Shown here one piece after another: positions 12,570-23,629 of a DNA stretch of 64,000 nucleotides. A program made the translations under genes and the position numbers. The notes beneath the pieces were generated by a model, which did no database searches, had not been told where the DNA came from, and saw only the letters and a program-made list of their open reading frames with translations. The stretch's first letter is position 1, and each line of letters begins with the position of its first letter. The stretch covers positions 636,001 through 700,000 of the forward strand of contig JASPKZ010007281.1 of the NCBI GenBank assembly GCA_030220185.1, given 5' to 3'. This DNA comes from Diploptera punctata (taxonomy: Eukaryota > Arthropoda > Insecta > Blattodea > Blaberidae).

Positions 12570-12790
12570 ACCTTGTCCTGGTGCAATGGCTTGCGTGCTT
12601 AAATGACCCCGAGAGCTGTGCCAGCGGTAGAATTCTACCGAAATGGTTACCCATGCCGGACAGGTCGAAGGCGATAAACCAGAAAAAAAGTACCTTGATC
12701 GAAAGAGTGACGATATTTCACTGTAAAAATATATTCGTCAAGAAACGCGGACCTGGATTCCACTGTGGTAAGATTTTCCGGAAGTAAAAT
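12570..12790. other. GC-richer block, possibly part of a repeat
   Basis: A stretch with 'ccccgagagctgtgccagcg' and 'accgaaatggttacccatgc', more GC-rich than its surroundings, directly upstream of a LINE S tail. I do not recognise the family and see no second copy in the window. Confidence 0.3.
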
Positions 12791-12965
12791 AGTGCCCCAT
12801 TCGGTTCTCCGGACGGGGACTACTTCAGGGAATCCGTGCCAAGGGAAGTAAATTGTACAGGGGATCATTGGAAAACATTGTATCGGGATAGGGATATATG
12901 GAGAGTTTATGTCCGCGCGTCCACGAACCTACGGGTTCGATAGTAACAGAGTTAGTTAGTTTCTA
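12791..12965 (+). mobile_element. LINE family S, 3' terminal fragment
   Basis: Carries the 'gaagtaaattgtacagggga' to 'cgaacctacgggttcgatag' block shared with the other S copies, then a gttagtt tail. The last coding segment (W...LYRDRDIWRVYVRASTNL) is recognisable. Only about 170 bp remain. Confidence 0.75.
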
Positions 12966-13483
12966 ACAAGTTAATACAGAATAGTTGTTGCCTCTGTATG
13001 CATGCCGTGCATCCCATCTGTATGAGTAATGAACTCATCAACTCTTGAGTGAAATCGACGCATTCCCCGGAGAAGACGGTAATAAAACTAGGAAGGTAGT
13101 GGACATGGAAAATAAATATTACACTTCAAGTAATGTATACCTAACTCTTGAAGTTAACAAACAACTTTATTTTTATTTGTAACTGCACGGTTGCTCACAT
13201 GAATTCGTGAGGGTAGGAGCGGTAGAATTTAATTAAATTACTTTATTTCTCTCTTCCTTTGCTACCACTATGTATTTCACGTTTTTCCTAATATATTTAA
13301 CTGATAAATAATAGGCATTATCAACAAAATTAAACTCGGTTATCAACATTAAGTCAATGGAATCACATATATTTATTTAATTTCGTAGAATTATGTAAAA
13401 ATTAATCTTACTTTTAGAAAATTCTGAATTTTCATAAAAAATATACGTGAGTGGAAACATTCTTTACAGGAAGAGATATCTAT
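12966..13483. other. Unassigned non-coding sequence
   Basis: No recognised feature. Confidence 0.5.
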
Positions 13484-13965
13484 CTATCTGCGGGTTTTTA
13501 CAGTTTCTGCCTCGGCATGTCGTCTTCCCATGCTAAACCCACAAAGCCTACGATCTTGGGCATCTTCAATGCTTAGCCCTCTTGTTTGGATTATTATCCT
13601 CATGCTTTTCTTCCATGTTAACTTTGGTCTCCCTCTTTTCTTCTTTCTACTCGGTTGCCATTGATATAGTAGTTTCGGCCATCGCTCATCTTCCATTCTT
13701 AAAATACGTCCTAACCATTTGAATTCCTTTTCCTCAATTCTCTCAATTATGGTTTCTTCCGCTTCCATTATGTTTCTAATTTCCTTATTTGTGACATGTT
13801 ATAATTTTGACTGGCACTTCTGCGTAAATAATTAATTTCTAGAGCTATTAGTCTAATCTTGTAGTACGTATTGATTGTCCACCTCACTTCCATACAATGC
13901 AACAAATATCCACCAATTTTTTACCAATATATTTATTGTGTTTCTTCAAATATACTTATCCCACC
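13484..13965 (-). pseudogene. LINE C-terminal fragment
   Basis: A minus-strand open stretch of 94 codons (13484-13768) reads ETIIERIEEKEFKWLGRI, LRMEDERWPKLLYQW, then KKKRGRPKLTWKKSMRII and SIEDAQDRRL: the 'WxGHxxRM ... RGRPxxTW ... DRxxW' C-terminus of a non-LTR polyprotein. Upstream, 13770-13960, broken frames still resemble the 'IRLxALEINYLRRSAxxSRxxxIRNxxI' segment. No catalytic domain is present. Confidence 0.8.
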
Positions 13966-15480
13966 ATATGGAATTTAACGACGATATTATTTTGCCATTG
14001 TTTTAAGTAGAGCATTATCATCTAACATGTGAAAACAGTAAAAGGTTGTAATGTGTTCAGATTAAAATCACATATGTAAAAAATGTACATTTCACCACAA
14101 ACATTAAAAAAAGTAATTAAATTAATATCTTGTTTCTAGGCCTATCATTTCTTGGATTATAGTATACCAAGTCTTTTAAACATTGTTTTAACTAAATTAT
14201 ACATGATTTCAAGGTACATAGAGTTTGATTCCTATAAAAGATCCTTCTTCAGGAGATTCCTGTTCTAAATTTTGTGATTTATTATTTTTCCGCCGAAAAC
14301 AGTCCACAGTCTGAGGTTGTTTTAACAGAAGTCAAATACGAATGTTCCAAAACGTATGTTGGATCCTGACTACACTGAAAAAAAATGAAATTAATTACAA
14401 AATCCACCTTCTTACCACTAGCATCCAAGACTTATATTTGTAGACCTATATTAATATACACGATGCGACCTATTTTACTTTAAATAATAAATAGTTGACC
14501 CAAAATTCATGCAACCTCTAAGAAGCATCGATTCGCCTCTATGTTTGACAATAGCAACAATTTGTTCAGACGCGCTTCTGGGTTTTACTGGCGCAAAGCC
14601 ATATGTCTGCCACCCTACCGGAAATGATCGAATTTACTATCGTCAGTAAGAATCGCCATTTTTCAGATATACAATACTTCGTTTCGGTGTTCTCGAACGA
14701 AGTATAATCTCTCTTTAGTTGATTTTTAAACATTTATCCAGAAATTCTTACTGGATACCCGGTCATGATGCGCTTCTTATCTACATACGATTTGCATTGT
14801 GCAAACTTATATGGAGTACATTAATAATGTGCAAATAATTGCACATAGCAACAAGATCAGAATTCAACACATATCGCAGGTGGCTTCTGGACCTCAGGCC
14901 GAAACAACTCTACATGAACATTCCGGCTCCAGGAACTAACCTCATTGAAAATTTATAGCCGTTTTGAGTTAAAATAATAATTCATAAAATTTCGAAAATA
15001 AATTTTCAGAAAAATACCCTTCTGGAAGAATGAAACTCTGATTGCTCTGAAATCACATCAAATTTAGTACATTCAATGCCTGAAAGACTAACACACTCAT
15101 TGTCAAAAAAGTTCATAGTTTAATATCTTGTTGGATTGTCATTTGCTTGTGTTATAGTCTCGAGTATTTCAAGAGTTGGATTTCAGGGGAGAAATTTTAT
15201 TTTTTGTAACTCAGAAAGCCTCACAACTCCATGCAAAATTCAGATATATATATATATATATTTCATAGTAATATAGTCTCAGTTTCAAGAAAGTCCTCAA
15301 TTTAACATCTTATTTGATAACCCTTTACCTGAATTATAGTGTTTGTAATAAGATTTTGAAATTATAACATGCGCAAATTAATATAAAATATTTAGAAACT
15401 TAAAATATCCTTCACTTTAAATGAAATTGTACTTCTTCTTCATATGGATAAGTAAATAACATAATTACACCTTTAATTCT
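13966..15480. other. Unassigned non-coding sequence
   Basis: AT-rich, with an (AT)n run at 15247-15262. No gene or recurring repeat recognised. Confidence 0.5.
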
Positions 15481-15606
15481 CTCCATGGCACGACAGGCCT
15501 TGAAGGCCCTTGGCCTATCAGGCGGCGCTAACTTCACAGTCACAGGTGAACAATCTGTTAGCCAGTATATGGTTAACATGTGGTCAACTCCCCAGGCGTT
15601 ATAGCT
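15481..15606. other. GC-richer block, likely repeat fragment
   Basis: A short block ('gcacgacaggccttgaaggc ... gttaacatgtggtcaactcc') with sharp compositional edges against AT-rich DNA and an internal 'ccttgaagg' inverted motif. It looks like a SINE or LINE end, but I find no second copy here. Confidence 0.3.
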
Positions 15607-15712
15607 ACTTTTATAAACCTGATAAGATTAATTAATTTCTCTAATAATTTACGAATAATAATTTCCGAATATTGGCTACTCGTACCGTAAACTCAATAAA
15701 TGTGTAAGTAAC

Positions 15713-15713
<1 letters not shown>

Positions 15714-15753
<40 letters not shown>

Positions 15754-15798
15754 TTAATATCACTATTTTATTATTATTATTTTATTTTAGTATTAATA

Positions 15799-15834
<36 letters not shown>

Positions 15835-15855
15835 CATCATCATCATCATCATCAT
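15714..15855. repeat. Compound (ATT)n/(ATC)n microsatellite
   Basis: Two ATT runs separated by an imperfect segment, followed by ATC repeats. Confidence 0.95.
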
Positions 15856-16640
15856 TACATAATCTCCTACATTTTTTCGTATAAGGACTACAGTTATTTA
15901 TAGTAACGTCTTAGTAACATTAATTATTATTATAATTAAAAGGCTGAGAAATGTGTGTTTCCATGGATTGCATGGTTGGGAGTTATGACGTATAGATACA
16001 TCACAGATAAATTCGGATTAATAAGAAAAATACGCTACTAGAGAGCGACTCTTGACGTAGAAACAGCTGACGATTTTAAATGTCCACATGTAGACGTCAG
16101 ATTGTCCAATTAGTGTTTATTGTCATTATCAAGGTAGCAGTGCTGTGTTAAAGCGATTTAATTTGCTTAAGTCCAAGGATTTGGAATTAATCAGTCTAAC
16201 AAATAAATATGGAAGAGAGATTTTGAATCTGCATGGGAAAAACATTATGGTGTTCCGTGTGAAAATGTGAAATTAAAATATGTAGGGTATATTGCTTTGA
16301 GCAAAACTGTAACAGAAAAAAGTCTAATCTATGAGAAATATCAATCTATGAATCTTCCCACCGAAGAGTATTAACTAATTAGGCCTATATCGACAGTTAT
16401 CGGTTATTATTAGGCCTACGTGTGACATATTTTCGACAATTTTTATTTTCGATTCCGCTGTAGCCAATTACCGACATATTTATTCAGGTTAGATTAGATA
16501 ATAAGTTAGAATAGATAGGTTAGATAAGATTATTTAGATTCTCGGGGCCTTAATTTTTTGTTATATGTTTCTTATCATATATCAACGAAGTAATATGTTC
16601 CTGGAACAAGAAATATAAATTTGGAATAACAATTTCAGAA
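15856..16640. other. Unassigned non-coding sequence
   Basis: No family recognised. Plus-strand residues around 16160-16380 give short open stretches without motifs. Confidence 0.45.
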
Positions 16641-16649
16641 AATTCAAAA

Positions 16650-17396
16650 TTAAACACCCTAATTGTTTGCAGATGTCCAAATAATAATTGCAAACTCAGA
16701 AGATAATCTGCAGAAAGGTCTGTATGAACTTAAAAAAATCACAGAAGAATATGGATTGAAGATATCTGCAGAGAAAACGAAAATTATAGCATTTAAAGGT
16801 GTAGATCCTGTTAGAAGTAAGGTTATACTTGACAATAAAATTTTGGAGCAGGTGAATCATTTTACATATCTAGGATGCAATATCTGATATGAAGAAGAAA
16901 AGAGTGTAAATGCAAAAATATAAACAAATTAAGAATTTTAGAGTTAATAAATTCTATCTTCAAGCCACAGTTAGTCCAAAAACATTCAAGACTAAAAGTG
17001 TATAAAACACTGACTCTTCCAACTCTTTTGTATGGTAGCGAAGTATGGACATTGAAACAAAAGGATATACCCGAGACTTAAATCTGCTGAAATGAGATAC
17101 CTTCGGGGGACTGCAGGATACACACTACTAGTCACAAAAAAATGACATCTTAGAAACATTACACATGGAAACTTTAAAAAACAAAATTTCTGATTATAAG
17201 TCAAGATGGATGCAACATGTTCATCGAATAGAAGATCACAGCATACCCAAACAAATGTTAAGATACCAACCTACAGGAAGAAGAAGACCAGGACGCGCAC
17301 TCAAAAGACTTCTGGATGGTGTTTCTCTTGAGGCCGAAACAGGTCAACAAATGGCCTAAATTCGCGAATGTACTATGATGATGATGATGATGTTTC
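16650..17396 (+). pseudogene. LINE reverse transcriptase, 3' half
   Basis: The open stretch from 16663 begins FADVQIIIANSEDNLQKGL, corresponding to reverse-transcriptase motif C (F/YADD) with the second Asp replaced by Val, followed by LKISAEKTKIIAFKG and the HFTYLGCNI block. After stops and frameshifts the C-terminus resumes at 17165-17359: DYKSRWMQHVHRIEDHSIPK, then TGRRRPGRALKRLLDG. The element ends in a (GAT)n tail at 17377-17391. The 5' part, including the endonuclease, is missing. Confidence 0.85.
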
Positions 17397-17853
17397 TAAT
17401 GGGGCTATAGCTATGTTTCTTATAATAGATATCCTTGTTAATATGGCGTATATTGTGCCTCAACTTCCTCGGTCAATTAAAAATTGAATGCTCTGATATA
17501 ATCGGATATAATTATTTAATTAGTCTATGTTAGGATATAGTCGGCCGCGATGGACTATTCGTTATGCTCCTTGCCTCTGGTACCGAGGGTCGCGAGTTCA
17601 ATTCCGACCGAGGTCGACGGATTTTTTACAATGAAAAAATCCAAGAAGCAAGTCCTCCGGGAAGGGCTTTAAGCCATGGGTCCCAATCTGAATATTTTCA
17701 GACTCATAAAAGATCATTATGCCTGAATAAAGAGGCCTCTAAGCAAAATTTACCTCCCCCAATGTCCTAGTAATACCTTAGTTGCCTGCTCTATATCTCA
17801 TTGAGTCGGTATCTTAATCGCATGCCTTTCGTGGTATTTCGGGGAAAATAATA

Positions 17854-19089
17854 CAGGTGGACATAAAGTCCCTATCCATTTTAGTGAAAACGCAAATATA
17901 TCTTGCTTTTTGTTTTAGGCATTGAGAATGTTCATGATTGAATAGAGGATTACCGTGGTCCGGCCCGCCATAGAGAACTTACGTATGATGCCGTGAGAGC
18001 AGATTTCACACGATGATTAGGAAGCTTGGTCCCAGAAATGCGTCCATACGTAGGCTTGTTAACAAATTTAATCACACTAAAATACAACGATTCAATTATC
18101 TATATGGCACAATTAAACGCACTGTATTGAATAAGACTAGAAAAGAAACTATTTTGAAGTTTTACAAAGTATTGACAGTTCCATCTCTTATCTATGGATG
18201 TGAAACCTGGACATTAACAAAGGCTGATAGTAAACAAATAGAGGATGCTGAAATTAAGATGTTGAGAGCAATAGCAGGATATCAAAGGGCCAATAAAAAG
18301 AAAAACGAAGATATAAGAACAGGGCATAATATATTTAATCTCTGTGAAAGAATAAAATATTATCAAAACGCTTATCTTGAGCACGTATTACGAATGAATG
18401 AACAGCGCATACCAAGAAGAATGAATAATTATAAACCAAAAGGGAGAAGAATGTTGGGAAAACCAATGAAGAGATGGAAGGACAAATTCGACCTATAATG
18501 AAATCGGAACAGGCCATTGGGCTTAATCCTTGTTGTTGATGATGATGATGAATCATAGGGTGTGTTCAGGCAGATCATCTGTACCTGCAGACACCGTGCA
18601 ACGGATTGAGGAAGCCCTCGTGCATGACTCAGCCGTGAGCTTGAGCTTCCATAATCCACTGTGTGGAAGATTTTACACTTGACGTTGCACAAACGTGCGT
18701 ATCATGTTCAAGTTCTGCACAATCCTGAATCATTTCCAGGAAGATGGCTAGGCAGAGGATCAGAACACATGTGGGCACCACGTTCTCCAGACTTAACCCC
18801 ACTCGATATCTTTGCGTGGAACTACATCAGATCACTCGTGTATCGAACCAAGGTTCGAGATCTTGCCGATTTGAAACAGGGCATTAGAGACGCGGTTGGT
18901 ACCATTAAACCGGCTATGTAGGTGAACGTTTTCCAACATTCTTCACAACGTTGGCAGCTCTGCTTTGAAACTGAGGGGGACCATGTTGAACTGAGATAAT
19001 GTTCTGTGCAGCAGTGTATGTGGGTTCATTACGCCCATAAACAAATTTGACATAATAGGTCGTTTTCACTATAACGAATGTTCATCCTG
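17854..19089 (+). mobile_element. Tc1/mariner-superfamily transposon with nested LINE
   Basis: It is bounded by TA at 17852-17853 and 19090-19091, the standard target duplication of this superfamily. The terminal inverted repeats start CAGG and share an inner TAGTGAAAACG. The N-terminal remnant (about 18010-18072) reads MIRKLGPRNASIRRLVNKF, the helix-turn-helix region. After the LINE insert the frame resumes with VPADTVQRIEEALVHDSAV. The C-terminal part (18661-18921) contains WAPRSPDLTPLDIFAWNY and VYRTKVRDLADLKQGI, the typical region around the last catalytic position. The central part carrying the first catalytic aspartates is missing, so the element is inactive apart from the LINE insertion. 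Confidence 0.85.
18075..18550 (+). mobile_element. 5'-truncated LINE inserted in the transposon
   Basis: Its open frame (within 18013-18498) encodes the C-terminal LINE segment: IQRFNYLYGTIKRTVLNK, VPSLIYGCETWTLTKADS, IEDAEIKMLRAIAGYQR, YYQNAYLEHVLRMNEQRIP and KGRRMLGKPMKRWKDKFDL, then a stop and a short 3' UTR ending in (GAT)n. It is flanked by a 5-bp direct repeat aatca (18070-18074 and 18551-18555). Removing it makes the transposase frame continuous. With 476 bp and an almost intact frame it is a young insertion. Confidence 0.9.
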
Positions 19090-19364
19090 TATTACTAAAT
19101 TAACTTGATCTAGTAACTCTTAACAAAGGAGAGACTATGACTCAACATTGGGCTACGCTATTACAGAATAGGAATGTTAGAATGTGGTGATTATAATTCC
19201 ACCGCAGGCATGCATGATTTCTGATTGATTAAAAAATGTTTATACATTTTTATAGCTATTAACATTCCTTTATTAGAACGTTTAGCACAAACTTATTTAA
19301 AATAACTGAGTAAAGAAACGTTGTGTTTCTTATTTTATATACACAAATAATAAGGAAACATGAA

Positions 19365-19536
19365 GAAGATTTTCCGGCTGTAGGCTGTGGTCGTGAGGCT
19401 TGTAGTTCCCCGACGTTTCGTCAGAGACTACGTCCGGCATCCTCAAGGGTTGCCTTGAGGATGCCAGACGCAGTCTCTGGCGAAACGTCGGGGAACTACA
19501 AGCCTCACGACCACGGCCTACAGCCCGAAAATCTTC
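19365..19536. repeat. Near-perfect 84-bp-arm hairpin
   Basis: The left arm 19365-19448 and right arm 19453-19536 are reverse complements over 84 positions without indels, separated by the 4-nt spacer gttg. I count 5 mismatches. The arms include 'gttccccgacgtttcg' and are GC-rich compared with the flanks. It resembles a small palindromic non-autonomous element; the origin is unknown. It lies about 340 bp upstream of the Ig exon. Confidence 0.9.
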
Positions 19537-19875
19537 AAGATCATGATAGCAACTCCGGCCGTGAAAGTCTACATGAATACATTAATAAGGAAACAGTTTA
19601 ATATTTATATTTACCTTAACTGAATTCTATACATACCGCTGTAATATTTAATATATTAATGTTATAGCTACCAGCGACATCTCTCGGCAATTTTCTCAAT
19701 TTTATAATAGTTATGCTAATTGTATACCAAAGAGGTTTTCTTACATATAAACATGTGTGAATTTACGTGATTAATAAGAATATGAATGCAGAATGAACCA
19801 TTTTGAGAAACATTGTAGCTTTGAATAGCGTAGAAAAGAATAAGAATTTTAGAAAATACATTTTGACTGTTTCAG

Positions 19876-20024
19876 GCCAAAGTATTCAATTCGGGAGAAC
19901 AGATCGGCCTACAAAGTGTTCATGTGGCTGGTCATAAGGAGTTTTGGACGCACGGACATCGGAACTTACAACTGTGTGTCCACCAACTCGCTGGGTCGTG
20001 CGGAAGGCACTCTCAGACTGTACG
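19876..20024 (+). CDS. Internal exon of a lachesin/DIP-type immunoglobulin-domain adhesion protein
   Basis: This exon of 149 bp encodes 49 complete codons plus one base at each end (phase 1 on both sides). It is preceded by a pyrimidine-rich tract and 'tgtttcag' and followed by the consensus donor gtgagt. The residues include YSIRENRSAYKVFMWLVIRS, then DIGTYNCVSTNSLGRAEGT and LRLY. D-x-G-x-Y-x-C is the F-strand signature of an I-set immunoglobulin domain, and C-V-x-x-N-S-L-G-x-x-x-G-x-x-x-L-Y is characteristic of the third Ig domain in insect lachesin-like and Dpr-interacting proteins. These are cell-surface proteins, often GPI-anchored, that act in neuronal adhesion and wiring. Here the A-D strands would lie in an upstream exon, which is not in the window or not recognised. 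The exact paralogue cannot be told from 49 residues. Confidence 0.88.
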
Positions 20025-20635
20025 GTGAGTCCGACCTTTAGATTTAGGTAAATATTGTACCGCTTCTAGCACTGATGCATGCGCTCCTATGCCCAATAAC
20101 TTTTTGAACTTCGAGGAGATAAAAGTGACTGTTTAATTCTAACAAAACTATGTCAAATTTCAAATTTATATCTGAGCATAATATAAAATATTCTTCTTCT
20201 TCATCTTCATGGCGGATCTTTAGATTCGATCCACTCATTCAGAATCAAATCATCTGTCCATCATCTCTTCGGATGTCTAATGTCACGTTGTCATGTAGGT
20301 CTGTATTCATATATCTGTCCAGCTGTTCTATGTGGTTCCATGTGTCGTGAATATGAATAAAGATCCTTCTTTGTATCTACAGTCCTTTGTTCAAAATTAA
20401 AGATTGCAAGTTCTTTCTAATTGATTCATTCCTTTTTGTTTTTTAAACCCTTAACGAGTAACCTGCTCTTTTTCTTGAGTATCTCATCTAGGCTGTTTCT
20501 AAAATTGAGTACCTTGTAAATCCAGCCTCTAAAACTGATCAACATTTTAAAAACACTTAAAACATTTTATTAGTTGAGGAGATTGAAGCTACCAACTCCT
20601 CAGTTTTATAATTTTATAATGTGACTACTAGTTCA
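20025..20635. other. Intron sequence downstream of the Ig exon
   Basis: Begins with gtgagt. No second exon, RNA gene or known repeat is recognised before the LINE S copy at 20640. Confidence 0.6.
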
Positions 20636-20639
20636 ATGA

Positions 20640-21004
20640 AAACTTTTGAGCCAGAAAAGAGATGAACAGACAGGTGAATGGAGAAAACTACTAAATAATA
20701 AGCTACATGATATGTATCGGAAGCCAGATATAATAAGTGCAGTTAAGTCTCGTGGACTGCAATGGGGCACGTATGGGGGTTGAAATAAGTGCATGGAAGC
20801 TTCTGGTAGGAAAACCAGAGGGAAAACGCCCAGTTGGTCGATCACAAATAGGGTGGGAGAATAACATTTTCCTTGATTCGAGGGAAGTAGATTATACAAG
20901 GGATGATTGGAAAATTTTAGCTCAGGATAGGGATGTACGGAGAGCTTATATCCGCGCGGCCATGGACCTAAGGATTCGATAGAGCCAGTGAGTTAGTTAG
21001 TTAC
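20640..21004 (+). mobile_element. LINE family S, 3' fragment
   Basis: Reads KRDEQTGEWRKLLNN, MYRKPDIIS.VKSRGLQW in broken frames, then KLLVGKPEGKRPVGRSQIGW, DSREVDYTRDDWKILAQDRD and AYIRAAMDLRIR. The tail is the tcgatag..gttagttagtt end. 5'-truncated; lies in the presumed intron. Confidence 0.85.
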
Positions 21005-21450
21005 TTTAATGAAATGTTATCATAAGTTTTATTAGTATTGGTATCTTGAGCAATACTAATGTCATATTTCCTTTATAGGGCACACGTAATGATGGATATA
21101 AAGGTTTGAAGCATATGTATAATTCCTTTAGTTCATGAATGAAAGGATATATAATCCTAGTAATATTAATTAGATTTCATATCTTCATCATGGACAATAG
21201 TGATAAAGTAGCGAATTTCGCGATAGTTACAGGCCTACTTGCCTTGAAATCATTATAAAAAATCAAGAATTTATAAGACATTGAAACATATTTAAGAGAA
21301 TTTCATTATTATTCTTATTCCTCCTTCCTTAATTTCGCGGCTTTTTGTCCATTAATGTAATGCTACTGCACCTTAATAAAACAAATGTGACATTGAAAAT
21401 AAAACTGAAGTAGTGCGCAGCGAATCTGGAGAGATTTTATCGCCAACCAG
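21005..21450. other. Unassigned non-coding sequence
   Basis: No recognised feature. Confidence 0.5.
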
Positions 21451-21454
21451 TTGT

Positions 21455-21640
21455 ATGAAATTAGGAGAGCTAAATTTTTCCAGTCATCTCTTGTATTAAT
21501 TTACCTACTTCAGATTAAGGTTAATGTAATTTTTTCACCACATTCTTGGTCTAACTACTGGTCGCTTACCCTTTGGATTTCCTATAAGAAGTTTCCATAC
21601 TTATCTTTCTGCCTCATTCCAGACAAAGATAATGTTTACA
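21455..21640 (-). mobile_element. Diverged LINE family S fragment
   Basis: The minus strand reads KLLIGNPKGKRPVVRPRMW and then a decayed version of the following DLREVDYTGDDW block with stops. More diverged than the other S copies, and without a clear tail. Confidence 0.6.
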
Positions 21641-21712
21641 AGAACCTTTACTTTAAAAGTTTTCTTATATAAATGCAATGATTTACAGCGGCTTGTTATA
21701 TGGAGATATTTT

Positions 21713-21798
21713 ATCGCTAATAATCATATTTCACCTTTCCTCTACAAGATTGCACATCGCTAATAATCATATTTCACCTTTCCTCTACAAGATTGCAC
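21713..21798. repeat. Tandem duplication, 43 bp x 2
   Basis: Two adjacent identical 43-bp units beginning 'atcgctaataatcatatttc' start at 21713 and 21756, just outside the left edge of repeat P. Confidence 0.95.
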
Positions 21799-22263
21799 AT
21801 AAATATAATTTGAATGACTATTTAACTCATGCCCCAAATGGCAGTCAATGACCAATCACATTTCAATGAATTTTGATATACAACCAATCACAGTCGTTCT
21901 TCACTTCGATTTTATTACTTTCATTTCATCGTTTTCATCCCGCGATGTAGTTCCGAGATTGTACATATAGTGCGCCAATGTATCCAGATTCTGCTTGCGA
22001 GATATAATAGAAAAACATTCGTAGCAATTGATCATAACATAAAAAAAATAAACCACTGTTTCCACTTTCTTAAACGTATTATTTCCCAGGAATTGACGTT
22101 GCAGAAAAAATATAATTGACATACTTAGAATATAAGACATCAGAAATTAATTAATAACCTGTAATGACGTGTTTCATTTTTCTCTGCTAGGATGCATTCT
22201 TACAATATTGCGATTCTATTTGGCAATACATATGATCTGGTTACAGTGATGAACAAATGAAAC

Positions 22264-22605
22264 ATCCATCCATCCATAGTAATTCCGCCCGAAGGCAGGT
22301 CCTTCACTGCAATCATATCATTTTCATGCTCTGCTTGCAGCTTTACTAGGGAATTGTAGGTGTGGTAGATTCCCGTTGCTTTCCACACCGCTGAAGGATG
22401 ATGATGATGATGATGATGACGATAAGGATGATGATGACCTTATGATTTCGGGGACCTTTGGGCCTTAAAGTTTTCCTGACATTTGTCTTACATGTGAGGA
22501 ATAATCCCGATAAAAACCTCACCCAGAAAAACTGATCCGACCGGGGATCGAACCCGGGCCCGCTGCGTGAAAAGGCAGCACGCTACCTCCAGATCACAGT
22601 GGTGG
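22264..22605 (-). mobile_element. SINE family A, copy 2
   Basis: A full-length minus-strand copy with the tRNA-like head at the right end and the 'atccatccatagtaattc' tail at the left end. It is flanked by the direct repeat acaaatgaaac (22253-22263 and 22606-22616). The matching empty site is preserved in the opposite arm of the palindrome around 23211-23227. Confidence 0.92.
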
Positions 22606-22980
22606 ACAAATGAAACATAACGTTTCTCATTTGTTTTCAAACATCGCCGTTTACATTAAATGTATAAATATTTTAAATAACTATATTTAAATAATGATTT
22701 GTGAGTAAACAACTTAATTTTATTCATTAAATAGTCCTAATAAATGCCACCCTTGGTTTCCAAATTCTCTAGATAAATTTGAAGTCAATCGTGGCATTAT
22801 TTATGATAAAGACAAACACATTATTTTTGAGATTATATTGAAATTAATTTAAAGAAAGTTATCATAAGTAATTCCACGAGTGATTTCCAATTTATCCAGA
22901 GAATTTAGAAATTAAGAATGGCATTTGTTAGGACTATTTAACGAATACAATTTTGCTGTTTACTCACAAATCATTATTTA

Positions 22981-23038
22981 GGAAAAATGTTCTATAGGAT
23001 CGTAACAGGTCTTGGCATAATACTTGGAAGAAAGAAGA
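22981..23038 (+). mobile_element. 58-bp retrotransposed tail fragment
   Basis: A short insert ending in gaagaaagaaga, flanked by the 10-bp duplication tcattattta (22971-22980 and 23039-23048). It is absent from the other repeat P copies. Too short to assign, but the tail and duplication point to LINE machinery. Confidence 0.65.
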
Positions 23039-23065
23039 TCATTATTTAAATATAATTATTTTAAA

Positions 23066-23160
23066 ATATTTACGTATTTAAAAGATGGTTAGACCAACTC
23101 TTACATGAGATTGGAACAGACCAGCAGGTCTAATCCTTGATGCTGATGATGATGTTGACA
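23066..23160 (+). mobile_element. LINE 3' end fragment
   Basis: Contains 'gagattggaacagaccagca' and 'ggtctaatccttgatgctga', matching the 3' UTR of the LINE ending at 18550, followed by a (GAT)-type tail. It interrupts the right arm of repeat P. Confidence 0.65.
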
Positions 23161-23629
23161 TATTCAATGTAAACGGCGATGTTTGAAAACAAATGAGAAA
23201 CATTTGTTATGTTTCACTTGTTCATCCCCGCAACCGGATCATATTATTTATTGCCAAAGAATCGCAATATTGTAAAAATGCACCCCAGTGGAGAAAAAAA
23301 AAAGTAGTTTCTTTTTTTTGTGGTATAATCAATTGCTACAAATGTTTTTATATTATATTCCGCAAGCACTATCTGTTTAAATTCGTGCACTATATATACA
23401 AGCTGGTAGCCGTATTTCGTAGAGAGTCAATCGCTGCAAAATCATATTCTGGCCTATTCAGAATGTTAAAAAGAGGATCTTTCTTTAATATGATACACTT
23501 ATTTGATAAATTCCAGGTGAAACACGACAGTGATTGGTTGTAAATCAAATTTCATTGAAACGTGATTGGTCATTCACTCCCATTTGGGGCATGAGTTAAA
23601 TAGTATAAATAAATCAACATTATAGTGAT

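Larger units (their letters stand above)
17541..19165 (+). mobile_element. SINE family B copy 1, split by a DNA transposon
   Basis: The tRNA-like head 'gtcggccgcgatggactatt' has a B-box-like GCGAGTTCAATTCC at 17592-17605, and the body contains 'cctccgggaagggctttaag' and 'ccta.gtaataccttag'. The sequence matches the copy at 61722-62070 up to about 17851, then resumes at 19092 with 'ctagtaactcttaacaaaggagag', matching the downstream part of the other copy. The interruption is exactly the TA-flanked transposon at 17854-19089. Confidence 0.8.
21818..23603. repeat. Repeat P, copy 2: long palindrome with insertions
   Basis: The left arm (21818 to about 22808) and right arm (about 22860 to 23603) are inverted copies of the unit described at 3386-4455. 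The outer ends read 'ctatttaactcatgcccc' and its reverse complement 'ggggcatgagttaaatag'. The arms differ by insertions: SINE A in the left arm, two short LINE 3' ends in the right arm. No long open frame. The shape fits a foldback or long-TIR non-autonomous DNA element. Confidence 0.8.
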
